Part shown: positions 1 to 7,753 of the stretch, piece by piece | Layout: every line of letters begins with the position of its first letter | Numbering within the stretch: position 1 is the stretch's first letter | Virus record (IMG/VR): IMGVR_UViG_3300021142_000159 | Location: 1-26,444 of that record | DNA: 26,444 nucleotides | Direction: 5' to 3' (one strand) | Source: a virus | Program-made: the position numbers and the translations under genes | The notes under the pieces: generated by a model | What the model saw: the letters and a program-made list of their open reading frames with translations, nothing else | What the model was told of the DNA's origin: nothing | The model's database searches: none

Positions 1-68
1 ATGAACTACCTGCAAAACGTTGGGTCATTAGGAATGTAGTAATGCCCATCGTTTTGCAGGTAGTTCAT
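1..68. repeat. Terminal inverted repeat, probable snap-back artefact
   Basis: Bases 1-19 are the exact reverse complement of bases 50-68. Inside them, bases 21-30 and 40-48 pair again over 9 bp with a one-base bulge, leaving a 9-base loop at 31-39; positions 20 and 49 are a mismatch. The whole 68 bases can therefore fold into one long hairpin that ends exactly at the window edge. A short imperfect inner stem followed by a perfect outer stem is what snap-back priming and copying would leave. A genuine hairpin is possible but would have to coincide with both a coding sequence and the window boundary. Confidence 0.85.
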
Positions 69-836
69 GTCTTCAATTCGGTTGACTAAAATGTCAAACG
101 AAATTGTGCTGTTCATTAAGTTAGCGGTAATTGGGTTTACCACATCCAAGTTCAATGACTCATACTGAGGGTTTGCAGACATAATTGCTCCCCAAGCCAT
201 GTCAATGGTTGTTGGGTTGTACATAAATCTAAAGCCATACATAGTTGGGTCAACTTGAGTTGGGCTATTTTGAGCAGCTAAAGCTTTCTGTGCTGTAGCT
301 AAGTTTGCTGCTGTGTTAAGAGAGCGGTCCATTTGAAAAGCACCTTTTGCTCCTTTTCCATCTCTCCACGCTTGAGCAACATCTGTGTAAGAGAGGTTGT
401 CTACATACCCGTATAAGCCATCTGCTTTTAAACCAGCTAACGGGTTAAAGTAAGCGTTGTTAACCATAGGAGCATTAAACTTAAACGGACCTTTGTAAGG
501 GTTAGTACTGGGAACTACCGGTGGCTTTGACTGAACTGCAGGTTTGTTATTGTGTGTTCCGTTGTACTTTTCTTGAGCAGTAAGGTACTGCTGGTAGTTA
601 ATGTTGTACGAACCATTTTTATCAGGAACTGCTCCTGGAAAAGGATTAGTGATTGTTGTTTGTCCTGATTTAAACTTGTAGTTTTCATAGCCACGAATTA
701 CATTCCGATGCCCAACGGCGCTCATGTTGTTCCATTGGCTTGGGGTTAATTTAGCCCATTTAGCAGCAGCAGGAAGAGGAGGAAAAGTAGGCTGTGGAGA
801 TGGGGAAGGAGTTACAACGTGATTAAAACCGCTCAT
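6..836 (-). CDS. Baseplate/tail-tube initiator-like protein (CIS tube/LysM-type), 3' end unreliable
   Basis: A 276-residue frame directly after the tape measure and joined to it by a TAATG overlap. The N-terminus is Pro-rich (about residues 8-25). The C-terminal third holds FRFMYNPTTIDMAWG and, about 35 residues on, NSTISFDILVNRIEDM. This resembles the NPT...SF(D/E)(I/L) pattern of the contractile-injection-system tube/LysM adaptor family that links tail tube to baseplate hub. Position after the tape-measure gene is normal for such a baseplate protein. No LysM repeat is visible, but the frame may be incomplete. The last residues (TFCR, stop) are encoded by the inverted repeat at the window edge and are probably false; the real gene probably continues beyond base 1. 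Assignment is from recalled motif similarity. Confidence 0.6.
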   Translation of the reverse strand: MSGFNHVVTPSPSPQPTFPPLPAAAKWAKLTPSQWNNMSAVGHRNVIRGYENYKFKSGQTTITNPFPGAVPDKNGSYNINYQQYLTAQEKYNGTHNNKPAVQSKPPVVPSTNPYKGPFKFNAPMVNNAYFNPLAGLKADGLYGYVDNLSYTDVAQAWRDGKGAKGAFQMDRSLNTAANLATAQKALAAQNSPTQVDPTMYGFRFMYNPTTIDMAWGAIMSANPQYESLNLDVVNPITANLMNSTISFDILVNRIEDMNYLQNDGHYYIPNDPTFCR

Positions 837-3229
837 TAGTTACTTCCAATCGTTGTAATTGCTGCTTTACCTTCTAGCACTGCTTGAACTCGTTTAGCAA
901 AAGCAACAGCTTCTGAATCAGATGCCTGTCCTATTGTTAAATTAATTGTGACATTGTGGCTTGGCAAAGTCTGCGTTGTTGCTGCATTGTTATTCCTTAT
1001 TCCGTAATAAGAGTTAGCCGTAGGTACATAAGCACCATAGCCAGGGGTTCCTCCACCTATGTGGCTTCCCCAACTGCTCTTATTAACCAACTGTAGAATG
1101 TCAGAAGTGGGTGTGGTGCCCTTCTTTAAGGCGTCAACAATGCTGGTGTATCCTCGTGCAGCTGCATCTTTGCCTGTAAGAGTTGAGATAGTTGCTTGCG
1201 TTCCTTCTTGTAGAGAAGGATAGGTCTTTACTCCTACTGAGTTCCAAACAGTAGCGTCCGAAGTTGAGTAAGTTGTGTTCAATGGGTTGTTGTGGTTTAA
1301 ACCACCTTCGTATGCTGCCCAAGTAGTCATCGCTGTCATGTTGCTTGCAGTAGTGGGCGCACCTAAAGATGTTAAAAATGATTTGGCCCAAGCTTGTTGA
1401 GCTTTAGTTCCCGTATTTGTGTTGTTAGGTTTTCCACCAGAAAGGGAAGGGTTTCCAGGAGCGTACCCTCCAGCAATAGCTGAGCCAGAAGTTCCACCAA
1501 GAGGAGAGCCAGCACCGATTAACTGAGCAGGGTCTACAGGATTGTTAGCTCCTTTACGGACTTCGTAATGGAGACTTGGTCCAGTTGTATTACCTGATTT
1601 ACCTGACTTACCAATCTCTTGTCCTTTAAAGACAGGTTTACCAGGACTTACTTCCTTATTGCTTAGGTGTGCATAAACTGTTGAGTAACCATTTGAATGG
1701 TCAATTTGAACAGCTTGTCCGTAATCAGTGCTTAGCGTGTTGCTGGAAACTACTCCGTCCATTACTGCATAAACAGGGGTGCCAACAGAGACGTCATAGT
1801 CAGTTCCTAAGTGGATACCCCCAGTAGAAGACCAAATACCAGAAGAGTCTGTTGCACCATAAGCAGCTGAAACGGGTCCTCCAGGAGTTCCTCCACCTTT
1901 AGGCCCTGAACCGCCAAACGAACCGCCAAATCCTGGGGTTCCTCCACCGCTAGGTCCAGCAAGAAGAGCTGCACCAGCTGCCGCCATAGGAATACCGATA
2001 CCAGCTTCAGAAGATAAAACACCTGCACCTAAAAGAACTCCACCAGCAACTTTCTTTAAGCCGCCAAGCAAACCTGAAAGTCCTGACTTAATTCCTTTAC
2101 CAGCGTTTGTTCCGCTAAGCGTGTCAAGGTAACTCTTGTACTTTTGCATAGACACAATAGTGTCTTTCATTACATTGTTAAACGCAGTTACAGTGTCCGC
2201 TGCTCCTTGCATACCGGAGATTGCGTTATTTTCTCCAGCCATCTGCAGACCAGTTTGTGAAGCATTAATTTGATATGCAGCACTAAATGGGTTTTTGTTT
2301 CCTGCAAAAGCTTTTGCTGAAGCTAGGTCTGGATTTTTGCCAGAAGCAATATCAATAAATGCTTGTGTAATCATTTGCTGTTGGTCGGGACTTGTTACAC
2401 CCATACCAGCTAAAGCAGAGTTTAAGAATCCATTCTTAGCAGAACCTTGAATCTGTGCAGCAGTAGCTCCTGGCTTAATCAGACGGCTATACATCTGTTG
2501 AGCAATGTTTCCGACGCTTAAGCTATTGCCCTTAGAGTCAATAGTTGAGATGCCATATTGATACATTGTGGCACCCGTAGTTCCGCTTTGAAGTCCAGCA
2601 ATTGCTGCAGCAGCATTAGAGTTACTCATGCCCAAGTAGTTTGCAGCACCGCCAACTTGTCGCACTGCGTTTAAGTAGTCTTGACTTCCAGGAACATATC
2701 CTGCGTTAGCAAGAATATTTGCTACCTGTGCGTCAGAGCCAACCCCAGTCATTCCTCCGTTGAGAGCGCTAAATGTAGCTCGCTCTAAACCTGCACGGGA
2801 AGTTCCTGGTGCACGAAGAGCCGCTTGGTAGTATGAGCCAGCACGGTTGATGATTCCTGAAGTGTCCATCGTGGCGCCATACGCCAACGAGAATGGAGCC
2901 ATAGCAACTTGTGCTGCTCCGGTAACCCCACCAATGATTGCTGAGCCGCCCAGCAAGGCTATAGCCCCACTAGACATTCCTGTGGCCCCCATGGAAGTAG
3001 CCGTAGGGTTAGAGAATCCTGCAAGAGAACCCTGCATAAAGCTTCGGATAGAACCAAAGCCAATATTACGAGCGCCTCCGGTGTCAGATACTACGCCGTT
3101 AACTGCTTTAAATTGCTTAGTGGCATCTCCACCAAGAGTGTTGACAGCAGTGTGCAGCTGGTTAATCTTCTTTAGAAGTCCATCAATAGCCGTCGTCAAA
3201 CCCTTGACGTCGTTACTCATGTCTGCCAT
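836..3229 (-). CDS. Tape-measure protein with M23 peptidase and lysozyme-like domains
   Basis: This 797-aa protein should set tail length and help the tail tip cross the cell wall. It follows the tube and chaperone-like genes, the usual place for a tape measure. Order: N-terminal helical part, Ala/Gly-rich hydrophobic stretches (about residues 85-115 and 375-430), Gly-rich linker, M23 (LytM/lysostaphin-type) domain at about 465-575, lysozyme-like domain at about 608-710 (AAYEGGLNHNNPLNT, YPSLQEGTQATISTL), and a short C-terminal tail. M23 motifs seen are HLGTD (zinc-ligand His and Asp), YAHLS (catalytic His) and SLHYE. In SLHYE the first His of the usual HxH is Ser, so full peptidase activity is uncertain. 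Start ATG is preceded by AGAGGTG at good spacing. Two muralytic domains suit a thick-walled Gram-positive host. Confidence 0.88.
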   Translation of the reverse strand: MADMSNDVKGLTTAIDGLLKKINQLHTAVNTLGGDATKQFKAVNGVVSDTGGARNIGFGSIRSFMQGSLAGFSNPTATSMGATGMSSGAIALLGGSAIIGGVTGAAQVAMAPFSLAYGATMDTSGIINRAGSYYQAALRAPGTSRAGLERATFSALNGGMTGVGSDAQVANILANAGYVPGSQDYLNAVRQVGGAANYLGMSNSNAAAAIAGLQSGTTGATMYQYGISTIDSKGNSLSVGNIAQQMYSRLIKPGATAAQIQGSAKNGFLNSALAGMGVTSPDQQQMITQAFIDIASGKNPDLASAKAFAGNKNPFSAAYQINASQTGLQMAGENNAISGMQGAADTVTAFNNVMKDTIVSMQKYKSYLDTLSGTNAGKGIKSGLSGLLGGLKKVAGGVLLGAGVLSSEAGIGIPMAAAGAALLAGPSGGGTPGFGGSFGGSGPKGGGTPGGPVSAAYGATDSSGIWSSTGGIHLGTDYDVSVGTPVYAVMDGVVSSNTLSTDYGQAVQIDHSNGYSTVYAHLSNKEVSPGKPVFKGQEIGKSGKSGNTTGPSLHYEVRKGANNPVDPAQLIGAGSPLGGTSGSAIAGGYAPGNPSLSGGKPNNTNTGTKAQQAWAKSFLTSLGAPTTASNMTAMTTWAAYEGGLNHNNPLNTTYSTSDATVWNSVGVKTYPSLQEGTQATISTLTGKDAAARGYTSIVDALKKGTTPTSDILQLVNKSSWGSHIGGGTPGYGAYVPTANSYYGIRNNNAATTQTLPSHNVTINLTIGQASDSEAVAFAKRVQAVLEGKAAITTIGSN

Positions 3230-3247
3230 CTGCTGTCACCTCTCTTT

Positions 3248-3376
3248 CTAAAGTTGAACTAGGTTCATCCAGTTCATTCGTTCTCGCTGAGAAAGATTTT
3301 GAATCTCACTCAGTGTCCAACCGGGATAAGCACTTGCTAGTACTTTCCATTCTGCTAATAAGTCTGCATAACGCAA
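3248..3376 (-). CDS. Second frame of tail-assembly chaperone (TTG-start or frameshift product)
   Basis: A 42-codon frame fills most of the gap between the gp26-like gene and the tape measure. It reads LRYADLLAEWKVLASAYPGW, then TLSEIQNLSQRERMNWMNLV. The PGW(T)LSEI..LS.RER..W pattern resembles the short second-frame products found before tape-measure genes in many tailed phages. It could start at TTG 3376, but no Shine-Dalgarno sequence precedes it. The frame stays open upstream to 3400, overlapping the last codons of the gp26-like gene in the +1 frame, so it may instead be made as a C-terminal extension by ribosomal frameshifting. It ends 18 bases before the tape-measure start. That it is coding is likely; the mode of expression is inference. 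Confidence 0.6.
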   Translation of the reverse strand: MRYADLLAEWKVLASAYPGWTLSEIQNLSQRERMNWMNLVQL

Positions 3377-3380
3377 TCTG

Positions 3381-3400
3381 CTAGAAGCGAAACAAGGTGC
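3381..3400 (-). promoter_or_regulatory. Candidate programmed-frameshift window
   Basis: These 20 bases are open in both the gp26-like frame and the downstream +1 frame. They run from just after an in-frame TAG of the second frame (3403-3401) to the TAG of the first (3383-3381). A +1 or -2 shift anywhere here would fuse the 268-aa protein to about 43-48 more residues. The first frame reads ACC TTG TTT CGC TTC TAG. No classic X-XXY-YYZ -1 heptamer fits, so any shift would be +1 or -2. The claim rests on geometry and gene position only. Confidence 0.35.
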
Positions 3401-4187
3401 CTAAACTAATAGGAACCATTACCTCACCTTCACAGTCAGGGCAAGGAAGAGTAAGAGACTCAAACTGTGGGCCAGGTACTCTCTTGTTAATCTCTTCAAC
3501 CAGCTTTTGACGGTCTACCAATCCAATGTTCTGTACTTGGTTAGGGGTCAATACTGGTGCGTTTCCAATCTTGGTCACTGTGTTTCCAAGGAGAATGCTA
3601 TTAAGTTCTGCCGAAGTCTTATCGGTGTTTAGGTAAAGCTCTTTTTGCGTGATACCTGTTGGAAGTTGAACTGTGTAAACAGCGTTCTTTCCTTGAACCG
3701 TGAAGACTCTGTCACTCTGGTCTTCAAGCTTCTTTACCTTAATATCATTATCAATTTCTACATCTACGATTTTTTGTTCGTTGCAGGTGTAGCACATTGT
3801 TGGGATGTGAGCCACCGGACCAAATGTTGCTTTAAAAATACCAAGAAGCAACATGTCACGGTCACCAGAAAGTAAACCATCAAGAACTTCTTCAGTGGCC
3901 TTTGCCTGTCCAATACGGACAGTTCCACGCTGAAGAATAGTCAAGATAGCCTTTCCAATAGTGGTTGCACGGGCCATAGCTTCTTCGTCTTTGCCGGTTA
4001 ACTCTCGTACTTCGGCTTCGGTAATGACTTCCCCAGTGGGTGAAATAAACCCACCAGGGAGAGTCACGGTCGTATCCGAAGGAGCAGTTATCTTTATTTC
4101 AGTATTAACTGGTTTCTCAGTCAACGCTTCTTGAATCAAGTCGTTTGCCAATGCGGGATTAGCCGCTGCACTAATTGTGTTCGTCAT
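3381..4187 (-). CDS. T4 gp26-like baseplate hub/tail assembly chaperone protein
   Basis: A 268-aa protein between tail tube and tape measure. About residues 40-135 carry LPGGFISPTGEVITEAEVRE, a TGKDEE motif, a helical segment and LLSGDRDMLLLGIFKATFGP. These are followed by MCYTC and a late LPCPDC, together forming two CxxC pairs that could bind zinc. This LP..G......V....TG.DE...LL.GDR architecture matches the T4 gp26-like baseplate-hub family, whose genes in many myoviruses sit where tail assembly chaperones do. Its end overlaps a second frame (3248-3376), as chaperone genes often do through frameshifting. AAAGGA precedes the ATG. Whether it acts as hub component or chaperone cannot be settled from sequence. 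Confidence 0.7.
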   Translation of the reverse strand: MTNTISAAANPALANDLIQEALTEKPVNTEIKITAPSDTTVTLPGGFISPTGEVITEAEVRELTGKDEEAMARATTIGKAILTILQRGTVRIGQAKATEEVLDGLLSGDRDMLLLGIFKATFGPVAHIPTMCYTCNEQKIVDVEIDNDIKVKKLEDQSDRVFTVQGKNAVYTVQLPTGITQKELYLNTDKTSAELNSILLGNTVTKIGNAPVLTPNQVQNIGLVDRQKLVEEINKRVPGPQFESLTLPCPDCEGEVMVPISLGTLFRF

Positions 4188-4201
4188 TTTATTCCTTTAG
4201 G

Positions 4202-4840
4202 TTAGTTGAAAGCGTCGGCGCTTGTGAAGGTTCCGCCACCACCGCTTGTAGAGGTGAATGAACCCCAGTTGAGGTCAAAGCCCTCATGGACAAGTGCCAT
4301 TTGCTCAACATAAAGAGCATTGTCACCTGCGTTGAGGTCTGAGTATGCAACGGTTGTAGGCCATGCGTTGTAAACCTTGAATCGCATAGCTACTTCGTCG
4401 GTAACTGTTGCAGCTGTTCCGCTACCAGAGGTAACGTCTGCGCCAGCAGAAGGTACTGGATGCTGGAGTACTTGAATCTCAAGGTCGCAACGGAAGTTCT
4501 TTCCGGTTGACAATGTTGAACCGTTGGCTTGAACAGTTGCAAACAACTGCTTCATCCAGTTCCAGTTCTGAGATGTACCTAACATAACACCACGCTGCAG
4601 TGTTAGTGGTGTGAAGGATGTCTGACCAGGAATCTGGTGGACAGTGGTGTTGTAACCACCTTCACGGTAAGGAATGGAGTCTGTGGTTACCGCAAGTCCA
4701 GAGACTGAGGTGAACCCCATTGTTACAGTTGAGTTACCAAAACTGGTGTTACCCGTGTCTTGGGGTTGGAATGACACCAAGAACCGAAAGTTACGAATCG
4801 GGTCAGTGGCGAGAGTGGAACGGCTATTTACGATTGCCAT
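4202..4840 (-). CDS. Tail tube protein (T4 gp19-like)
   Basis: This 212-aa protein should form the inner tube of the contractile tail. It begins with SRSTLATDPIRNFRFLVSFQ, contains GFTSVSGLAVTTDSIPYREGG and HQIPGQTSFTPLTLQRGV, then an NWNWMKQLF segment and a C-terminal KVYNAWPTTVAYSDLNAGDN. Each is a familiar landmark of gp19-type tubes: the DP.RNF.F.V N-terminus, the SG..... YREGG strand, the P.......LQRGV loop, and the NAWP....DL.A C-terminal part. The length is usual. It lies 21 bases downstream of the sheath gene, the standard sheath-tube order, and GAAGGAG precedes the ATG, implying strong translation as expected for a major virion protein. Confidence 0.95.
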   Translation of the reverse strand: MAIVNSRSTLATDPIRNFRFLVSFQPQDTGNTSFGNSTVTMGFTSVSGLAVTTDSIPYREGGYNTTVHQIPGQTSFTPLTLQRGVMLGTSQNWNWMKQLFATVQANGSTLSTGKNFRCDLEIQVLQHPVPSAGADVTSGSGTAATVTDEVAMRFKVYNAWPTTVAYSDLNAGDNALYVEQMALVHEGFDLNWGSFTSTSGGGGTFTSADAFN

Positions 4841-4861
4841 AGTTTTCTATCTCCTTCGTTC

Positions 4862-6403
4862 TTAGACCAAAGTCTTTTGGCTAAGGTCAATCACGATGAA
4901 CTCAGCAGGATACTGCAGAGCGACACCGACTTGGATGTGAACCTCACCATTTGCGATGGTTGTTGATGTGTTGTTTTCTGCATCGCACTTGACGAAGAAA
5001 GCTTGTGCTGGAGTAGTTCCACGCAAGCCACCCTGGTTCAAGTATGAGCTCAAGAACACGGTGAGAGTTGTGCGGATACGAGCCCACAAGTTTTCATCGT
5101 TGTTCTCAAAGATTGCAAATTGGGTGATGTTGTTGAGCTGTGCCTCAATGTAGTTGAGGGAACGGCGCATGTTGACATATTTGTTTGCTGTGCCGTCTTG
5201 AAGCAATGTACGAGCGCCCATTACTGAAAGACCAGCGCCAGGAATCTGACGGATTGGGTTCAGCGGTGTAGATGCTGTGTTCATTGTGTCAAGGTCAGCT
5301 GAGCTAAATGCCAACTCTGTAGCGACAACGCCAAGGATAGAGGTACCAATACCCGCTGGAGCCTTGAATACGCCACGAGAAGTATCAGTCTGCAAGTACA
5401 GACCAGCTACAGAACCGGATGGACCAATCTTGCGAAGTGCACCAGTTCCACGTCCTAGTGGGTCTGCAATGTAGAGCCATGGAAAGTAAGTTGCTGCGTA
5501 AGCACTTGCACCAACTGCGGCTGCAAATGAAACGCCGTTTGCAACGGTGTCTCCTGCTGGAGTTTCTACGATAACAAATGACTTGTTTGCAGAAGCCCAT
5601 GAAGCTGCAGCTGCGTAAACCGTAGCTGCATTTGACGATGAAAGAGTGGTTGTGATGTCAGGAACAAACATAACCAATGGGCGGTTCAGTGAAGTGAATG
5701 ACTCAAATACTGAAGCGCTTCCACCCTTGTAAGCGGTGTAGTCGGTTGCAGCAACAGCTGTTCCGTTTGAACCGGTTGTCAATGGGTATGGGTTTGTTGT
5801 TGCTGGTGTGTTTGTTGGGTGTGCACCTTGAGCAAACTGGATGTTTGGTGACACCAAGTTAATGACTGTACCTGCATAGTTGCTTGAGGTTGCATCGTCA
5901 AAGACGATGTTCTCATAGCGCTCAAGAAGAATGTCATCAGCATTGTTAGCCAACGGGCTAAAGGTATCTGCGACACCGGCATCCTTGTACAAGTAAAGGG
6001 TCCAGTAACCAGAACCAGCGCTACCTGCAGTCAAGACTACGTAGAGCTTGTTGCCATCGGTTCCAGCATTCTTAGAAGTAATAGAGCCGATAACGTTGCT
6101 GGATGAGTCAACGATGTTGACGGTAGCTGCAACTGCATCAACCGCAAGAATGCGCTTGACGTAAAGTTCCTTACCACCGTTATTGAAGAAAGCAGCTACT
6201 TCAAAGGTAGCTGGGTATGAAGCATTGTATCCACCGAAGTATGAGGTGAACTCATACCAAGACTGGACAAGGGTTACAGATTCTGGGCCTTGTGCAAAGG
6301 TTGCAACAACAGCACCAGCAGCGTTTGCTGAGACTCCACCGGTCAATGTCGGTGGGAGTACACGCTCGGTGATATAGACACCGGGACGGGCATATCCTGC
6401 CAT
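4862..6403 (-). CDS. Contractile tail sheath protein
   Basis: A 513-aa sheath subunit that would surround the tube and contract at infection. The N-terminus has the diagnostic ARPGVYITERVLPPTLTGGV and then ATFAQGPE and FGGYNASYPATFEVAAFFNN. The C-terminal third has LNPIRQIPGAGLSVMGARTL, YVNMRRSLNYIEAQLNN, FENNDENLWARIRTTLTVFL, and a final EVHIQVGVALQYPAEFIVID. These match tail sheath families for which the P.N....I.G.G...WG.RT and INVRR....IE patterns are typical; here GLSVMGARTL takes the W.G.RT position. The central 200 residues are more variable and probably surface exposed. TTAGGAG precedes the ATG. The length is in the normal range. Confidence 0.97.
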   Translation of the reverse strand: MAGYARPGVYITERVLPPTLTGGVSANAAGAVVATFAQGPESVTLVQSWYEFTSYFGGYNASYPATFEVAAFFNNGGKELYVKRILAVDAVAATVNIVDSSSNVIGSITSKNAGTDGNKLYVVLTAGSAGSGYWTLYLYKDAGVADTFSPLANNADDILLERYENIVFDDATSSNYAGTVINLVSPNIQFAQGAHPTNTPATTNPYPLTTGSNGTAVAATDYTAYKGGSASVFESFTSLNRPLVMFVPDITTTLSSSNAATVYAAAASWASANKSFVIVETPAGDTVANGVSFAAAVGASAYAATYFPWLYIADPLGRGTGALRKIGPSGSVAGLYLQTDTSRGVFKAPAGIGTSILGVVATELAFSSADLDTMNTASTPLNPIRQIPGAGLSVMGARTLLQDGTANKYVNMRRSLNYIEAQLNNITQFAIFENNDENLWARIRTTLTVFLSSYLNQGGLRGTTPAQAFFVKCDAENNTSTTIANGEVHIQVGVALQYPAEFIVIDLSQKTLV

Positions 6404-6437
6404 GTTTTCTCCTAACTAGTTTTGTAGGGGTTCCGAA

Positions 6438-7109
6438 TTATTCTGGGATAGTAAAGGATTGAACAGCAGTAAAAGGATATGACGTTTGTCCTTGAACAAA
6501 CTCTCCTTCAGTGCCTTCCACCGATACAGTAAGCGCTTTGTAGACTTGGTTGTATGTCTCTGGCGCAATCTCGGATGAGACTCGCACAGTGAAAGCGTTT
6601 ACGAATAGACGCTTTCCTTGTTCAGTAATGTCTCTCTTAGAAATATCCAAGAGGTCCAAACGCCGAACAGTTCCATCATCTAGTTCCAGAACTGCGAACC
6701 GAGGAGGAATCTTGGTGTTGAGAATCTGCGCCAACAACTCACGGTCATGGCGAGGTTGACGAGAGTAGGCAGTGATTTGATAGTCAATATTCATAGGGAT
6801 TGGCCAATGAATATTCCAATCACTTGTCTCTGGGTTGTAATCTCCTGTGCCATCTGGATTTGCTGTTGGGTCAGGCAAATACGAAGGCTTTGTTTTTCCA
6901 CGCATGGAACGAGAAAAATCTTCAGCAATATCAATCATGTCAATAGTCATGTATGGATAGGTCTGGTCACGAAGTTCTTGGTCAGGCTGTCCAAAGTAGA
7001 CCTTGACGTTTCGGGTAGCTGTGCCTGTAGCGTCCGACTTCTGGTCGGTTACCTTGAGGCCAACGAGAAGGTCACGAAGGGCTTTATCTTCTGATAGAAG
7101 GAATGTCAT
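6438..7109 (-). CDS. Putative tail terminator/tail completion protein
   Basis: A 223-aa protein immediately upstream of the sheath gene and overlapping the preceding gene by ATGA. It begins LLSEDKALRDLLVGLKVTDQ, has YPYMTIDMIDIAEDFSRSMR in the middle and a later INIDYQIT-like strand (MNIDYQITAYSRQPRHDREL) followed by LLAQILNTKIPPRF. The pattern of an N-terminal helix, a P.....D......R.....G segment and a Y.IT.......D..L...L helix fits tail-terminator proteins of T4 gp15/lambda gpU type, and its place between a gp10-like gene and the sheath agrees. It has an unusually long C-terminal extension after the RRLDLLDISKRD segment. The assignment depends mainly on gene order. Confidence 0.5.
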   Translation of the reverse strand: MTFLLSEDKALRDLLVGLKVTDQKSDATGTATRNVKVYFGQPDQELRDQTYPYMTIDMIDIAEDFSRSMRGKTKPSYLPDPTANPDGTGDYNPETSDWNIHWPIPMNIDYQITAYSRQPRHDRELLAQILNTKIPPRFAVLELDDGTVRRLDLLDISKRDITEQGKRLFVNAFTVRVSSEIAPETYNQVYKALTVSVEGTEGEFVQGQTSYPFTAVQSFTIPE

Positions 7110-7423
7110 AGCTTCCCTACTCTCTGAGCAAGACGACCAATGAGAAACTTCTCTGCCTCTTGAGTGCGATTAGAGGCACGACGAATAGCAGCCGTTGGAC
7201 GTTGGTTAGGAGTGCCGTACTCTAGGTCTCCAGCCTCTGCCGCATGTGCTTCGTGGACATGAGAGGTGAACTTACCTGAGTCGTATTTAACGTGCATATT
7301 ACGCACAACGTGCTCTGGCCAACCAGAAGCTCGTGCTTCTGAACGAAGCTGAGATGACATAACTTGAGCTGCTTCGTGGCTTGACTTGTGCACGGCGCTA
7401 ATGAAGTTATCTATTGCTTTCAT
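7106..7423 (-). CDS. Putative neck/tail completion protein (HK97 gp10-like)
   Basis: A 105-aa protein starting MKAIDNFISAVHKSSHEAAQ. An upstream in-frame ATG at 7537 exists but lies in the U-tract of the terminator, and the extra residues look non-coding, so ATG 7423 is preferred. Residues 15-60 look helical and basic. Then comes AAEAGDLEYGTPNQRPTAAI and a C-terminal helix. The (L/V)E(Y/F)GT....RP....A pattern is that of HK97 gp10-like tail or neck proteins, which usually sit just before the tail terminator, as here. The stop overlaps the next start as ATGA. No strong Shine-Dalgarno precedes ATG 7423. Confidence 0.5.
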   Translation of the reverse strand: MKAIDNFISAVHKSSHEAAQVMSSQLRSEARASGWPEHVVRNMHVKYDSGKFTSHVHEAHAAEAGDLEYGTPNQRPTAAIRRASNRTQEAEKFLIGRLAQRVGKL

Positions 7424-7533
7424 AACTAAGCCAACTTCTGGGTAGGCGTAGACAGCATGAGATAAACCCCTTATTAAGCGCAAGCAGTGGGACTGCACGG
7501 ACCCGCAGCGGGTTACCGATAAGGTAATGATAG
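7424..7533 (-). other. Non-coding leader of the tail module
   Basis: About 110 bases between the terminator and the first tail-module gene, the longest apparently non-coding stretch in the window. It contains two adjacent short hairpins: ACCCG/CGGGT around a CTG loop, and GCAGT/ACTGC around a CCC loop. A new transcript presumably starts here or the terminator is partly read through. No convincing -35/-10 pair was found, and it does not fold into a tRNA cloverleaf. Confidence 0.35.
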
Positions 7534-7560
7534 ACAAAAGCCCCGAGCTTGTCGGGGCTT
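7534..7560 (-). terminator. Rho-independent terminator after the small-gene cluster
   Basis: On the minus strand a perfect 9-bp stem (AAGCCCCGA pairing with TCGGGGCTT, 7560-7552 with 7546-7538) encloses a 5-base loop and runs into TTTTGT. It begins four bases after the stop codon of the 62-aa Lys-rich gene. It should end transcripts coming from the small-gene cluster and separate them from the tail module below. Confidence 0.85.
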
Positions 7561-7564
7561 AGTC

Positions 7565-7753
7565 TTACTTCTTTTTCTTATCCTTAGCTTTAATCTTCTT
7601 AGCTAAAGCCTTGTCCTTCTTAGTGTCTTCGGCTTGAGTCATGGACTTGTCTTTGTCCATCTTCTTGTCCTTAGACTTGAACTCCATCATCTGGCGAGGA
7701 GTCATGTTCTTCATGACCTTGGCATCTTGTGCTTTGTCGGTCTTCTTATTCAT
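7565..7753 (-). CDS. Lysine-rich small protein, 62 aa
   Basis: A very basic 62-residue protein, more than one third Lys, starting MNKKTDKAQDAKVMKNMTPR and ending AKKIKAKDKKKK. It is predicted to be helical or disordered, with alternating Lys, Asp and Met/Ala. It has no recognised domain. It is the last gene of a coupled series: its ATG overlaps the stop of the 28-aa Cys-rich gene as TAATG, and a terminator follows its stop. Such peptides could bind nucleic acid or an acidic partner, but no function can be assigned. Confidence 0.65.
   Translation of the reverse strand: MNKKTDKAQDAKVMKNMTPRQMMEFKSKDKKMDKDKSMTQAEDTKKDKALAKKIKAKDKKKK

Noticed and set aside
2847-3251. Plus-strand 134-aa frame opposite the tape-measure N-terminus
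   Set aside because: It is antisense to a well-supported gene, with Ala/Pro bias from complementary codons and no start signal.
7424-7533. A tRNA or small structured RNA in the leader before the tail module
   Set aside because: Two short hairpins exist, but no acceptor stem, anticodon arm and T-arm combination can be formed.
7424-7537. N-terminal extension of the gp10-like protein to ATG 7537
   Set aside because: The start would lie in the terminator U-tract and the added residues do not resemble the family; ATG 7423 is better.
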